Numbered from the stretch's first letter, positions 35,340-45,508 are shown. The stretch: 64,000 nt of DNA from Microbulbifer halophilus (GCF_026183675.1 NZ_JAPIVK010000020.1:8254-72253); one strand, 5' to 3'. Notes: generated by a model from the letters alone, not told the origin. Made by a program: numbers and translations.

Positions 35340-38243
35340 TCAGTTTGCCAACAGTTGCCGGTACTGCCGCCGGCGGGCGCGTTTGCGCAGTTGCTGCACC
35401 AGCGCTACCAGCCCCAGGGCCAGCAGCGCGCAGATATAGTTCAGGTATTCCCAGAACAACTGCGCCGAGTGATCCAGCGGCGGCAGGGTGCGGTTGAAGT
35501 GGCTGCGCGAACGGATCGACAACAGGCCCGCGTCCTCCAGCGCCCAGTCGACACTGTTGGCCACCAGTTGCAGCGTGTTCCGGTATTCGCTGCCCACCGC
35601 GGAGCCGGCCATGCCGATCACCTGGTCGCGCAGGAAATCGTTGGACGAGAACAGAATAATGCGCGCAGACTCCGGCGAGCGGCTGATCAGGGAAGGCAGG
35701 GTCTCCAGTTCCGCCCCGCCATCGGTTTCCCCGCTTTCACCGCCCTCTTCCGCTTCGCCGGACTGCTCCGCATCCGCCAATAGCGGCGATTCGCGATCGG
35801 CGAAATAGGAGTCGAAACGGCCGGCACTGATTGCGCCCAGCAGGCGCGAACCGGTTTCGCCCTGCGGCTCAAAGGTGCTTACAGAGCCGTTCACCAGTTG
35901 CGGCATCACGTCGGTGGACGACGACAGCCAGGCGCCTCCGGAGCTCTTCAGCAGTTCGGTGATTTCGCGCTCGGCGGACTTCTTCTTGTCCACCGAAATC
36001 GGCGAGGCCCAGCTCATAGTGGCCTGGGGCAGGTTGGCGCTGATGGGGTTGTCGGCGTTCAGGCCCTCGCCGCGCACATCGACAAAATAGGGGTAGTCGA
36101 GCATGCGCAGTTCCTGCAACTGGAAGCCGCCCACATTGCGGGTCACCGGCACCGGGAAGGCGCTGTTGCGCGGGTCCAGCACCAGTTTGTCCTCCACCTT
36201 CAGGCCCATATGCTCGAGCCATTTATCCAGGCCGCTATCCACCGGCGACAGGCTCAGGCTGCGGTTACTGAGGTCGGCACTGTAGGGCGAGGTGGCGGCG
36301 ATCACGGTGCCGCCCTTCATCAGGAACTGGTCCACCGCGAACAGCTGTTTTTCATCCAGGTTGCGCGGCGACAGCAACAACAGGATATCCGCATTGCCGG
36401 ACACGCGGCCGTCGCCGATATCCTCGCGCTCCACGTTCAGCTCGGCGCCCAGCAGTTGCTCCAGTTGCGAGAAGCGAGGGCCGCTGCGGAAGTGCTGGCC
36501 GCGACCGACGTTCTGCTCCGGCGCCACCATCGCCACCGTCTTGGTAAAGCCGCTGGCGAAACGCTTGATGGCCGACTCGAAATTCCGCTCCAGCCCCTGT
36601 TTCTGCAGATCGTCCAGCGATATCTGCACCACCCGATCGCCGCGCGCCAGGGTCAGGTAGAAATAGAAGGGCCTGCCCAGGAGTCCCGCGGCCATCGGCT
36701 GGAAGCCGTAGTCGGCGGCGATCTGTTCCGCCACCTGGCCGCCGCCGGCTTCCGGGTCGACGAACTCCACCGACAGGCGGTCGCCGGCGCTGTTTTGAAA
36801 TGTCTCCGCCACCTCGCGCACCGTCTGCCGGAAGTCCGCCAGCTGCTTCGGCAACTGGTCATCGGCGGAGACATAGGCGGTAAATTTCAGCTCGCCCTCT
36901 ACCGTGTCGAACAGGTTGCCGCCGGCCCGATAGCCGTGCAGCACCTTCTTGATGGCACTGGTCAGGTCGTACTCCGGGTTGCGCAGTTGCACGTCCACGT
37001 CCGTCTCGCTGTCCGCCTTGATTTCGATCAGGTCGCGGAAGCCGAGCACCCGGTGTTCATCGCCGTACTGCACCAGCACATCGAAATAGGAGCTGACGAT
37101 GGAAGACTGGTAGCGGTCCGCCACCTGGAAGGGCACCGGTTCGATGCCGTATTTCTGGTTGGCCTCCTTTTCCAGTTCCGGCTCCCGCACCGGGTCGACG
37201 AACTCGACGCGCACGCGGCCCTCGCCGGCGACTTCGTATTCCCGCAGAAGGTCCTGCAACTGGGGCACCAGCGGCGCCAGTAGCGGGTGGGTCTTGCGGC
37301 TGAAATAGCCACGGATCAGCAGCGGCTCTTCCAACTGCGCCAGGTTGCTGCGGGTGGCGGGCGAGATGGAGTATAGGTCGCCCCGGGTGGCGTCGACCCG
37401 CAGGCTGTGGATCTGTCCCAGCCACAGGTTGGCCCCCAGGGCATTGGCCACCAGCAGCGCGGTGATCGCGCGCCAGCGGTTGCGGTTGTCGCGGTCGCCG
37501 CCGGCCCAGCGCTCCCTCTCCAGCATCAGGGTATTCAGGCTCAGGAACACCGCCACCAGGCTCAGGTAGTAGTAGAGGTCGCGCAGGTCGATCACGCCGC
37601 GGGTGATGGCGTCGAAGCGCGAGCCGGTGCCCAGCCAGTGCAGCCACTCGGCGACGCGGTTGCCGAACAGTTCGGTGACCAGCGGCGCGCCCAGCAGATA
37701 GAAGAAGCCGCACAGGGCCGCGGCCACGATCAGGCTGACGATCTGGTTGCCGGCGCGGGCCGACACGAACAGGCCGATACTCAGGTAGGCGCCGCCCAGC
37801 AGGAAGGTGGCCAGGTAGCCGGCCCAGACCGGGCCCCAGTCCAGTTCGCCGATCAGCGACACGGTCACCGGTAGCGGCAGCGTGATCAGCAGCGCGATCG
37901 CCAGCAGCGCCAGGCAGGCGACGAACTTGCCCGCCACAAACTGCCACAGCGGCGCCGGCTGGGTCAGTATATGCTCCAGGGTGCCGCTGCGGCGCTCCTC
38001 GCTCCACAGGCGCATGGTCAGCGCGCTGCACAGGAAGATCAGCAGCAGCGGCATCCACTCGAACAGCGGCCGCACGTCGGCGATATTGCGGGCAAAAAAG
38101 GATTCGCCCCAGAAAAACACGAACAGGCTCACCGCGGCAAAACAGGCCAGGAACAGGTAGGCCACCGGCGAGGCGAAAAACAGGCCGATTTCCTTGCCGG
38201 CGATGCGCCGGATCAGGGAGGGCCGATTGTTGTCAGGCTGCAT
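35340..38243 (-). CDS. Fused ABC-2 permease and GldG-type auxiliary protein
   Basis: 967 residues. The first ~240 form a GldF/ABC-2 type permease (segments from AYLFLACFAAVSLFVFF through LITLPLPVTVSL and AALCGFFYLLG), then LYYYLSLVAVFLSLNTLM. A GldG-like periplasmic region runs from about 280 to 900 (SLRVDATRGDLYSISPATR; FLMKGGTVIAATSPY; RIILFSSNDFL), followed by a last membrane segment (LNYICALLALGLVALVQQL) and a basic tail. In Flavobacterium GldF and GldG are separate; here they are one chain. It overlaps the ATPase gene by 11 bp. The substrate is unknown, and gliding is not implied in this organism. Confidence 0.9.
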   Translation of the reverse strand: MQPDNNRPSLIRRIAGKEIGLFFASPVAYLFLACFAAVSLFVFFWGESFFARNIADVRPLFEWMPLLLIFLCSALTMRLWSEERRSGTLEHILTQPAPLWQFVAGKFVACLALLAIALLITLPLPVTVSLIGELDWGPVWAGYLATFLLGGAYLSIGLFVSARAGNQIVSLIVAAALCGFFYLLGAPLVTELFGNRVAEWLHWLGTGSRFDAITRGVIDLRDLYYYLSLVAVFLSLNTLMLERERWAGGDRDNRNRWRAITALLVANALGANLWLGQIHSLRVDATRGDLYSISPATRSNLAQLEEPLLIRGYFSRKTHPLLAPLVPQLQDLLREYEVAGEGRVRVEFVDPVREPELEKEANQKYGIEPVPFQVADRYQSSIVSSYFDVLVQYGDEHRVLGFRDLIEIKADSETDVDVQLRNPEYDLTSAIKKVLHGYRAGGNLFDTVEGELKFTAYVSADDQLPKQLADFRQTVREVAETFQNSAGDRLSVEFVDPEAGGGQVAEQIAADYGFQPMAAGLLGRPFYFYLTLARGDRVVQISLDDLQKQGLERNFESAIKRFASGFTKTVAMVAPEQNVGRGQHFRSGPRFSQLEQLLGAELNVEREDIGDGRVSGNADILLLLSPRNLDEKQLFAVDQFLMKGGTVIAATSPYSADLSNRSLSLSPVDSGLDKWLEHMGLKVEDKLVLDPRNSAFPVPVTRNVGGFQLQELRMLDYPYFVDVRGEGLNADNPISANLPQATMSWASPISVDKKKSAEREITELLKSSGGAWLSSSTDVMPQLVNGSVSTFEPQGETGSRLLGAISAGRFDSYFADRESPLLADAEQSGEAEEGGESGETDGGAELETLPSLISRSPESARIILFSSNDFLRDQVIGMAGSAVGSEYRNTLQLVANSVDWALEDAGLLSIRSRSHFNRTLPPLDHSAQLFWEYLNYICALLALGLVALVQQLRKRARRRQYRQLLAN

Positions 38244-39180
38244 GGCTCAGTTCCTCCTTCTGTGTGGCTCCCGCCTCGCTCACCTGGCGGAACAGGCTCT
38301 CCAGATCCCGCTGTTCCGGCTGCAGCCGGTAGAGATCGTCGCCGCCGCCGACAATGGCCGCGGCCACTGCCGCACCGGCGGTGCGCGGGTCGGTCCCTTC
38401 CTTCAGCGCCAATCGATAGTGGCCGGGCTCTTCCAGCGGCCCGGCGCTGTCGACGCCGTCGATGGCCTGCAGTTTTTCCCCTGCCTTCGCCGCCGAGGTT
38501 TCCAGCAGCAGGCTGTTGCCGGCGCGCAACTGGTCCAGTTTTTCGTCCACCGCCAGGCGGCCGGCACTGACGATCAGCGCCCGGTCGCACAGCGCATCCA
38601 CCTCCTGCAGGATATGGGTGGACAGGATCACCGTGGCCTCGCGGGAGATCTCGCGGATCAGCTCGCGCATCTGCCGGGTCTGGGTCGGGTCCAAGCCGTT
38701 GGTGGGTTCGTCCAGGATCAGCAGCCGCGGCCTGCCGAGAATCGCCTGGGCCACACCCACCCGCTGGCGAAAACCGCGGGACAGGGTATTGATGGGCGAA
38801 TCCAGCTTGGGCACCAGCCCGGTGGCCCGGATCGCGCGGCGAATCTCGGCGATCTTGTCGTCGCCGGCCAGGCCCTTCAGCGCCGCGGCGTAATCCAGGT
38901 AATCGGCCACCGCCATCTCCCCGTAGAGGGGCAGGTTTTCCGGCAGGTAGCCGAGGCCGCGCTGGATTTGTTTTGCGTGGCGGGCCATATCCAGGCCGTC
39001 GATACACACACTGCCGGCATCCGGTTCCAGGTAGCCCGACAGCATTTTCATGATGGTGGTCTTGCCGGCGCCGTTGTGCCCCAGCAGGCCGACAATCTCG
39101 CCTTTGCCAATGGCAAAGCTGACGTTGTCCACGGCCTTGAAAGTGCCATAGCAACGGCTCAGATGGCTGACTTTCAGCAC
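38233..39180 (-). CDS. ABC transporter ATP-binding protein (GldA/CcmA-like)
   Basis: 315 residues from a GTG at 39180 with a strong AAGGAGG seven bases upstream. Walker A is GHNGAGKTT (~35), the ABC signature LSRGFRQRVGVAQAIL (~135), Walker B LLILDEPTNGLDP, and the switch histidine in ILSTHILQEV. The C-terminal extension (~215-315) is usual in GldA-like ATPases. It powers the permease fused to GldG encoded next to it, by overlapping genes. This is the first gene of a three-gene minus-strand operon. Confidence 0.95.
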   Translation of the reverse strand: MLKVSHLSRCYGTFKAVDNVSFAIGKGEIVGLLGHNGAGKTTIMKMLSGYLEPDAGSVCIDGLDMARHAKQIQRGLGYLPENLPLYGEMAVADYLDYAAALKGLAGDDKIAEIRRAIRATGLVPKLDSPINTLSRGFRQRVGVAQAILGRPRLLILDEPTNGLDPTQTRQMRELIREISREATVILSTHILQEVDALCDRALIVSAGRLAVDEKLDQLRAGNSLLLETSAAKAGEKLQAIDGVDSAGPLEEPGHYRLALKEGTDPRTAGAAVAAAIVGGGDDLYRLQPEQRDLESLFRQVSEAGATQKEELSHAA

Positions 39181-39626
39181 CTTGTCCTCCTTATTGTTCA
39201 GAGTTGTGGAGAGGTTTTACTGCGTCGTTCAAAAATGGGAGAGAGGCGCCTGCGGCGGAGGCCGCGCGGCGAGCGGGCGATAGCGGGGAGAGACGATTGA
39301 GGTAAAAGGAGAGCCCGCCGGCCCGCAGCGGCGTCTGCAAACAGCGACCGGAACCCGGTAGTGGTTCCGGAGTAGAAAATTGGTAGGGGCCCCGCCCTGC
39401 GGGTGCCGATCAGCCGAAAAAATCATTGCTTGTGCAAACAGACAGTAGGGCTTGCCCATAAAACAAGGTTCAATCGAGTGATGGGCGGTTAGATAGGGGC
39501 GGCGGGAGAAAGTTCAAGGCGCAGTGGCGTAAATTTATTTCTGCGCTTTTTCTCCGCAAAAAGCAGGATGGGAAAATCCGCGAAGGCCCCTGACACCAGG
39601 GACCTCCACGGTATTTCGACAACGGA
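39181..39626. other. Intergenic region with possible terminators
   Basis: 446 bp between the ABC ATPase start and the third TonB receptor stop. Two hairpins fit termination of the receptor message: 39585-39604 (GGTCCCTG / CAGGGGCC read on the minus strand) and 39545-39563 (GCTTTTT / AAAAAGC). The ABC operon promoter is presumably near 39200-39300. No gene was recognised. Confidence 0.5.
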
Positions 39627-42230
39627 TCAGAACTCCGCGGCGGCGCGCAGATACCAGAAGCCGCCGTTAAAGCCGAACGGCGAGGTCAGCGACTGGCGTA
39701 CCCCCAGGAACTGCAGGGTGCCGTTGCCCTCCTCGTCCGCCTCCACGTCGAAAATATTCTCACCGCCCAGGGCGACGGTGTAATTGTCGGCGAGGGTAAA
39801 ACGAGCCTCGATATCCGTCAGTATCTCGGCGCCGTAGGCACTGGCATTGGAGGTATCGTTGCCGTCCGGCTCCAGCTGGCCACCGGTGGACTCCCAACCG
39901 CCGTAGCGGTTGAAGCGCAAGTAGCCGGCGAAGATACCGCCTGTGTCGTAATCGAAAGTCAGGGTACTACGCTGGTTGGGCACCTGATTCTCAAAGTCGA
40001 ACACGCGGGTGGCATTGACGGTATTCGGGGTCACCTTCTTGACCTCCTGCTCATTGTAGTTGTGGCGCAGGTCCACGGTCAGCAGGCCACCAGCCAGGTC
40101 GAAATCGCTGGTAACGGCGAGATCGATGCCGCTCACCTCGGAGTCGAAGGCGTTGGTGAAATAGTTCACACTACTGCCCATCAACAGATCGGCATCAGCT
40201 ACTCCGGCATCGGTCAACAGCGCCACCTCGTCTGCACCGATGGTGTTGTTGCGCAGCGCCAGGCGGTCCTCGATATCGATGTTGTAGTAATCAATGGTCA
40301 CGCTGGTGTTATCCAACGGGTTGATCACCGCACCGATGGTGTAGCTGTCGGATTCCTCCGGGCTCAACGCCGTCGACCCCAGCGCCTCGGCCACCGGGTG
40401 ATCCACCGGGTAGGTGCCGCTGGGAACCAGGCTTCCGTCGGCTTTGGCGGCGGTGGTGACATTCAGCGTGTTCACCTGACCCGGCGTGGGTGCGCGAAAA
40501 CCGGTGTTGGCGGTGGCGCGCAACGCGAAGGACTCGCTGAAGTCATAGCGCGCCGACAGCTTCCAGTCCGAGGTGGAACCGAAAAGGTCGTAGTCCTCGA
40601 AGCGCAGCGCTCCACCCAGGGTCAGGCGGTCGGTCACATCCGCCTCCAGATCCACGTAGGCCGCCATACTCTCGCTGCTGTAGCTGCCGGCCGCCTCGGT
40701 GGGGAAGCCCTGGAAGCCATCAGAACCCACGCCAAACACGGCCGCGGTCGGCCCCACGGCGATGGAGGCCTCGTCGCCGGCGCCAATCTTGTAGGTTTCC
40801 TCGCGCCACTCGGCGCCGAACGCCAGGTTCAGCGGTGCCGCCAGCACGGCGATTTCGATCGGTTGCACAAAATCCGCGTTTACGCTGGTCTCTTCCTGGG
40901 TCAGCGTGCCCGGCTCAAAGCTGGTGGGAGACAGGGCACCGAGGCTCGGGTTGATGGAGTCCTTCAGCACATAGGACACCTCGTTTTCTGCGGTGCGCGC
41001 GCGCAGGTCCCAGCTCATTCCGGAGGCCACTTCACCGCGGGCACCGACGACCGCGGAGATATCGCTGATATCGGCGCCGAACTGCGGGTTGTAGCCGCCC
41101 GGGAACTGGGCGTAGATCGGGTTGCGCAGCACATAGCCGCTGGGGCTGGAATCGTCCGCCACCAGGTAATCGGACGGTGTCAACCCCTGGGCATTGATAC
41201 TGTCGATCAGTGACTGGGGGGCCGGGTCCGGCATAAAGTCCTCGTCGGCATCCGCCTGCAGTGTCGGCCGCGCCCCGAACTCATGTTCCGGGTCCAGCAC
41301 CGGTCCGCGATAGAAGAAATCGGAAATGGTCGAATTGTCGGAGTAGCCGAAATTGCCGTACAGTTCGGTGCTGTCGCTAAGATCGTAACCGGTATTGACG
41401 AACAGCTTGGTGGTTTCCACCTCCGGGTCGCCCCAGCGCTGGCCCAGGCCGTCCAGCGGCACATTCTCAACGCCGACCACGCTGCCGACAAACTCCGCAT
41501 CCGGCCGCGCGGCGCCGCGCCAGGTCTTGTCCGCAGTGGAGTGCTCAATGGTGGCATTGACGAAACCGCGGTCCCCCAGCGCAAAACCGGCATTGGCCGC
41601 CAGGCTGTTGCGGGTGCCATCCCCCTCGAAGTATTCACCGGTCTGCGCCGACAGGGTCAGGCCATCGGCGTCGTCTTTCAGGATCACATTCACCACGCCG
41701 GCGATGGCATCGGAACCATACTGGGCCGAGGCGCCGTCGCGCAGCACTTCCACCCGCTCGATGGCCGCGGCCGGAATCGCGGAGAAATCCACCGCCTGGG
41801 CCCCCTGGTTGTTGGTGCCCAGCGGCGCCAGCTGCAGGTTGACCAGCGCCGAGCGGTGGCGGCGGGTGCCGTTGACCAGTACCAGGGTCTGGTCCGGGGA
41901 CAGGTTGCGCAGGCTCACCGGGCGGATAAAGGCGGTGCCGTCGGCGATCGGGAAGCGCTTGGTATTGAACGAAGGCGCCACCTTGGACAGGGACTCGGTC
42001 AGGTCGAAGCTGGCCTGTTCCTCCAGGCTGCCACCGCCCACCAGGTCCACCGGCGACAGCGTCTCGGTGGGGGACACCCCTTCCCGGCGGGTACCGGTGG
42101 CGATGACTTCTTCCAGTACGCGGTCGTCCGCGGCGGGGGTGATCTCTTCCTGGGCCAGGGCGCCGGAAACCGGCAGTGCGAGTGCGGCCGCTATCGCCAG
42201 CGACAGCGGCTTGAATGAAGGTGAATACAT
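39627..42230 (-). CDS. TonB-dependent receptor, large plug-barrel type
   Basis: 867 residues. A signal peptide ends at GALAQEE, followed by a TonB-box-like segment (EEVIATGTRRE). The plug shows LSKVAPSFNTKRFP, LRNLSPDQTLVLVNGTRRH and VEVLRDGASAQYGSDAIAGVVNVILK (~95-200). A long barrel ends with GFNGGFWYLRAAAEF, terminal phenylalanine. The plug style differs from the two siderophore receptors and matches receptors usually used for organic nutrients such as glycans or peptides. No Fur box was seen upstream. The ligand is unknown; there is no substrate-degrading gene next to it. Confidence 0.92.
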   Translation of the reverse strand: MYSPSFKPLSLAIAAALALPVSGALAQEEITPAADDRVLEEVIATGTRREGVSPTETLSPVDLVGGGSLEEQASFDLTESLSKVAPSFNTKRFPIADGTAFIRPVSLRNLSPDQTLVLVNGTRRHRSALVNLQLAPLGTNNQGAQAVDFSAIPAAAIERVEVLRDGASAQYGSDAIAGVVNVILKDDADGLTLSAQTGEYFEGDGTRNSLAANAGFALGDRGFVNATIEHSTADKTWRGAARPDAEFVGSVVGVENVPLDGLGQRWGDPEVETTKLFVNTGYDLSDSTELYGNFGYSDNSTISDFFYRGPVLDPEHEFGARPTLQADADEDFMPDPAPQSLIDSINAQGLTPSDYLVADDSSPSGYVLRNPIYAQFPGGYNPQFGADISDISAVVGARGEVASGMSWDLRARTAENEVSYVLKDSINPSLGALSPTSFEPGTLTQEETSVNADFVQPIEIAVLAAPLNLAFGAEWREETYKIGAGDEASIAVGPTAAVFGVGSDGFQGFPTEAAGSYSSESMAAYVDLEADVTDRLTLGGALRFEDYDLFGSTSDWKLSARYDFSESFALRATANTGFRAPTPGQVNTLNVTTAAKADGSLVPSGTYPVDHPVAEALGSTALSPEESDSYTIGAVINPLDNTSVTIDYYNIDIEDRLALRNNTIGADEVALLTDAGVADADLLMGSSVNYFTNAFDSEVSGIDLAVTSDFDLAGGLLTVDLRHNYNEQEVKKVTPNTVNATRVFDFENQVPNQRSTLTFDYDTGGIFAGYLRFNRYGGWESTGGQLEPDGNDTSNASAYGAEILTDIEARFTLADNYTVALGGENIFDVEADEEGNGTLQFLGVRQSLTSPFGFNGGFWYLRAAAEF

Positions 42231-42656
42231 GGTATGCCCGTCCTCTCTCTTATGGTTATCTGGTGAGGATCACGCCGTCGAATACCCCTGGCGTGGTGAT
42301 TATTATTTTTCCCAGTCAGCGGTGTAGCACTGAATGAGTGCAGTCAGAGTATTGAAACGCTTTGCACCGGGCAATACTTCGGCACGAATCACAAAAAGTG
42401 CCGCCGCAGACCTTAAAAACAGTTACAACAGATAATGTTTCTTACGCCAAATAGATGGTTTATTTCGAATAAGGGGCAATTTAAAGGAAACTGTCTTCTT
42501 ATCCCTGTCGCGTAATTAACTCTATCCGCATAAAAAATCAGCACCCATAAAACGATTTCAGTCAGCAGGCCATCGGGGGAGTAGAAAGAAAGACAGTTTG
42601 GGCAACAACGGGATACGAAGGAAAATAGTCTTGAAACGCGCTTCTTCAGCCAACGG
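42231..42656. other. Intergenic region, relatively AT-rich
   Basis: 426 bp between the third TonB receptor (start 42230) and the Lon-family protease (stop 42657), both on the minus strand. It is markedly more AT-rich than its surroundings, especially 42420-42600, and must hold the receptor promoter. No palindrome, small gene or known motif stood out. Confidence 0.4.
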
Positions 42657-45128
42657 TCAATCCCGATCCGGCCCGGGCGATTCCTTTCCACCACCGGCCC
42701 TCGGCGGCGGTTCCCCTTCTTCCAGCCCGTCCAGATCCCGCCGCAACAATGCCGTGCGTTTGTCCTCCAGCGCCCGCAATCGCCCCTGCACCCGGGCGTT
42801 GACTGTATCGCCCGGGAAGTCGCCGCGCTCGTCGGCGGCGCCCGCTTCCAGGCCGGTGAGCAGGGCCAGGGCGCGGTCGACACTGTCCACCGCGTAGACG
42901 GCAAACCGCTTCGCCCGCACCGCTTCCACCACCTCGCTTTTCAGCATCAGGTGCTGCACATTGGCCGCCGGTATGATCACGCCCTGGTCGCCACTGAGAC
43001 CGCGGGCGCGGCAGAGGTCGAAGAAGCCCTCGATCTTTTCGTTGACACCGCCCACCGGCTGCACCCGTCCCAGCTGGTTGACGGAACCGGTCACGGCGAG
43101 ATTCTGGCGCAGCGGCACCCGGGCGATGGCGGACAGCAGTACACAGAGTTCCGCCAGGGAGGCGCTGTCGCCGTCGACGGCGCCGTAGGACTGCTCGAAC
43201 ACCAGGCTCGCCGATAAAGACAGCGGCCGTTCAGGCGCGTAGCGGTTGGCGACAAAGGCGCTGAGGATGAGCACGCCCTTGGAGTGCAGCGCCCCGCCCA
43301 GCTCCGTCTCGCGCTCGATATCCACCATCTTGCCGCTGCCCAGGCGCGCGGTGGCGGTGATACGCGAGGGGCGGCCGAAAGCGGTGTCGCCGAGCATTGT
43401 CACCGCCAGGCCGTTGATCTGCGCCACCTGTTCGCCGGCGGTATCGATCATCAGTATGTCGCGCTCCATCGCCTCCTGCAGGCGCTCCTGCAACTGGCGC
43501 TGGCGGTACTCGCGCTGTTCGATGGCCCTTTGCACATGCTCCCGGCTCAGCCACTCGGCGTCCTCGCGGCGACACCAGTAGTCCGCCTCGCGCAGCAGGT
43601 CGGCGAGGCGCTCGCCGTGCAGCGAGAGTTTTTCCGCGTCGCCGGCCAGGCGCGCCGCCTGCTCCACCACCCGCGCCACGGCTTTTTTCGACAGTGGCCG
43701 CAGTTTTTCATCCCGGGCCAGGGCGCAAATGCGCTGCGCATAGACGGCCACGCTGTCGCGCTCGCGCGCAATATCCTCGGCGAAATCGGCGTAGACCTTG
43801 AACAGTTGCGACGATTCCGGATCGTAGGTGTTCAGCAGGTAGTGCAACCAGCGCTCGCCGATCAGCACCACATTCACATCCAGTGGAATCGGCTCCGGCT
43901 CCAGGGTGGTGGTGGACAGCATTCCCAGCTGCAGCTCCAGCGGCTGTATCTTTATCTCCCGCGAGCGCAGGGCGCGTTTCAGGGTTTCCCAGACGAAGGG
44001 GGTCATCAGCAGACGGCGCGCGTCCAGGATCAGGCAGCCGCCGTTAGCCCTGTGCAGAGCGCCGCCCTTGATCAGCTTGAAGTTGGTGCTCAGGGCGCCC
44101 ATCTGCGATTCGTGCTCGATGCGCCCGAGCAGGTTGGTGTAGGTGGGGTTGTCCTCGTAGACCACGGGCGCGCCCTCTGCGTCGCCGTTGTCGACCAGGA
44201 TATTGACGCGAAAGCGAATAAACTCGCGCATGCGGATCAGCTTGCCGACGGAGACGCCCTCCTTCTCGCCCCGCTCACCGGCGGCGCGAAAGTCGTCGGC
44301 ATTTTCCATCACATCGCGCCTGATATTGTCGATAAACGCCTGCACCTGCTCCAGCCGCTGGTAGCGACGATGCAACCACTCGATGCGTTCATCCAGGGTC
44401 AGGTGCAGGTATTCGCGGTTCAGGCGCTTGAGCTTTTTCGTCAGTTGCTCGTGCCAGCGCAGGGCACGGGCCAGGGTTTCCTTGAGGTCGGCGTTGACCC
44501 TGTCGATATTTTTCTTGAGCCGCTTCTGCTCCTCTTCCGACAGCTCGGAAAATTTTTTCGGGCTGATAAATTCATCGTCGATCTGCGGCCCGATGGTGTA
44601 CCCTTGGGGCGTGCGCGCCAGGCCGATGTCCAGCTCGCCGGCGCGCGCCGCCAGCTCGGAGAAGGCCTCCTCCTCGCGCTCCTCCACTTCCTTCTTGAGT
44701 TCCTCGCGGCGCGCGCGGTACTCGTCGCTGCGAAAAATATCGGGGATGGCCGTGAGCAGATGCTCGAGCAGGTTGTCGGTATCGCGCTGCAACTGGCGGG
44801 CGGTGCCGGCGGGCAGCACCAGGGCCCGGGGCCTGTGCTCGGCGTCGAAATTGTGGACATAGCAGAGGTCGTCCGCCGGCCCCTGCCCTTTCGCCCAGGC
44901 GTCGATGCGCGCCCTGACCAGGTCGTGCTTGCCCAGCCCCACGGAACCGGCCACATAGAGGTTGTAGCCATTGCCGGACAGGTCCAGCGCCAGCTCCATG
45001 GCCTCCAGGGCGCGTTCCTGGCCGAAACCCGGCAACTGGTCGGCATCTCCCGCCTCGGCCTCCGCTTCCAGCCATTCCAGCGGGCAGTGTCGATACAGTT
45101 GTTCCGGCGGTAGGGGGTCCAGGCTCAT
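42657..45128 (-). CDS. Lon-family ATP-dependent protease (LonB/YcbZ-like)
   Basis: 823 residues. An AAA region begins near residue 35 with a degenerate Walker A (AGSVGLGKHDLVR), followed by a long charged coiled-coil insertion (~140-300: EELKKEVEEREEEAFSEL; LSEEEQKRLKKN) and a Walker B/sensor region (HRANGGCLILDARRLL). The C-terminal Lon protease domain has the catalytic serine in DGDSASLAEL (~665) and lysine in GGVNEKIEGF (~708). It is predicted to be a cytoplasmic protein-degrading enzyme, like the YcbZ group. The P-loop reads GSVGLGKH with His in place of the usual Ser/Thr. MITE copy C sits 45 bp upstream of the start. Confidence 0.93.
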   Translation of the reverse strand: MSLDPLPPEQLYRHCPLEWLEAEAEAGDADQLPGFGQERALEAMELALDLSGNGYNLYVAGSVGLGKHDLVRARIDAWAKGQGPADDLCYVHNFDAEHRPRALVLPAGTARQLQRDTDNLLEHLLTAIPDIFRSDEYRARREELKKEVEEREEEAFSELAARAGELDIGLARTPQGYTIGPQIDDEFISPKKFSELSEEEQKRLKKNIDRVNADLKETLARALRWHEQLTKKLKRLNREYLHLTLDERIEWLHRRYQRLEQVQAFIDNIRRDVMENADDFRAAGERGEKEGVSVGKLIRMREFIRFRVNILVDNGDAEGAPVVYEDNPTYTNLLGRIEHESQMGALSTNFKLIKGGALHRANGGCLILDARRLLMTPFVWETLKRALRSREIKIQPLELQLGMLSTTTLEPEPIPLDVNVVLIGERWLHYLLNTYDPESSQLFKVYADFAEDIARERDSVAVYAQRICALARDEKLRPLSKKAVARVVEQAARLAGDAEKLSLHGERLADLLREADYWCRREDAEWLSREHVQRAIEQREYRQRQLQERLQEAMERDILMIDTAGEQVAQINGLAVTMLGDTAFGRPSRITATARLGSGKMVDIERETELGGALHSKGVLILSAFVANRYAPERPLSLSASLVFEQSYGAVDGDSASLAELCVLLSAIARVPLRQNLAVTGSVNQLGRVQPVGGVNEKIEGFFDLCRARGLSGDQGVIIPAANVQHLMLKSEVVEAVRAKRFAVYAVDSVDRALALLTGLEAGAADERGDFPGDTVNARVQGRLRALEDKRTALLRRDLDGLEEGEPPPRAGGGKESPGPDRD

Positions 45129-45172
45129 GTGCAGGTCCGGGGTAATGCGGTGGTCGGCTCCTGAACTTCAGT

Positions 45173-45336
45173 CTAGTGTGCCGTGCGGGAAGTTCGCGAA
45201 CAAAGGAGCATAGCCAAAGCGCTCAGATCAAGGCGAGAAAGCGCTGGAATAGCAGCGTTATTTCAAGCTTTCTCAACGCAGAGCTGGGCGTTTTGGCGCA
45301 GCGAACTGTTTGCGAACTTCCCGTACGGCACACTAG
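45173..45336. repeat. MITE-like element, copy C
   Basis: 164 bp. Inverted ends: CTAGTGTGCCGTGCGGGAAG left and CTTCCCGTACGGCACACTAG right; arms of about 30 bp with two mismatches. The core holds AGCTTTCTCAACGCAGAGCT, shared (reversed) with copy D. It lies between the divergent Lon-like gene and the DUF817 gene, so it occupies a promoter region. The rest of this 380-bp gap holds nothing recognised. Confidence 0.87.
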
Positions 45337-45508
45337 CCCCTCCGTGGCCGGCAATTCCCCGCGCGCGGACGGCTGGTGCGCCCCGGGTCGCCGGCACCGG
45401 TATGATTCCGTCGGTCCGGCGGGAGGCGCCTTGTTTCGGCCAGTTTGCGCAATCCCTGCCTGCCACCTGATAAACTGCGCCCATTGAAAGCCGGGGGACC
45501 GGTCAAGT

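Noticed and set aside
45183-45470. Small plus-strand frame after the Lon-like gene (about 95 codons)
   Set aside because: It is read from MITE copy C and repeats the peptide found in copy D, so it is element sequence, not a gene.
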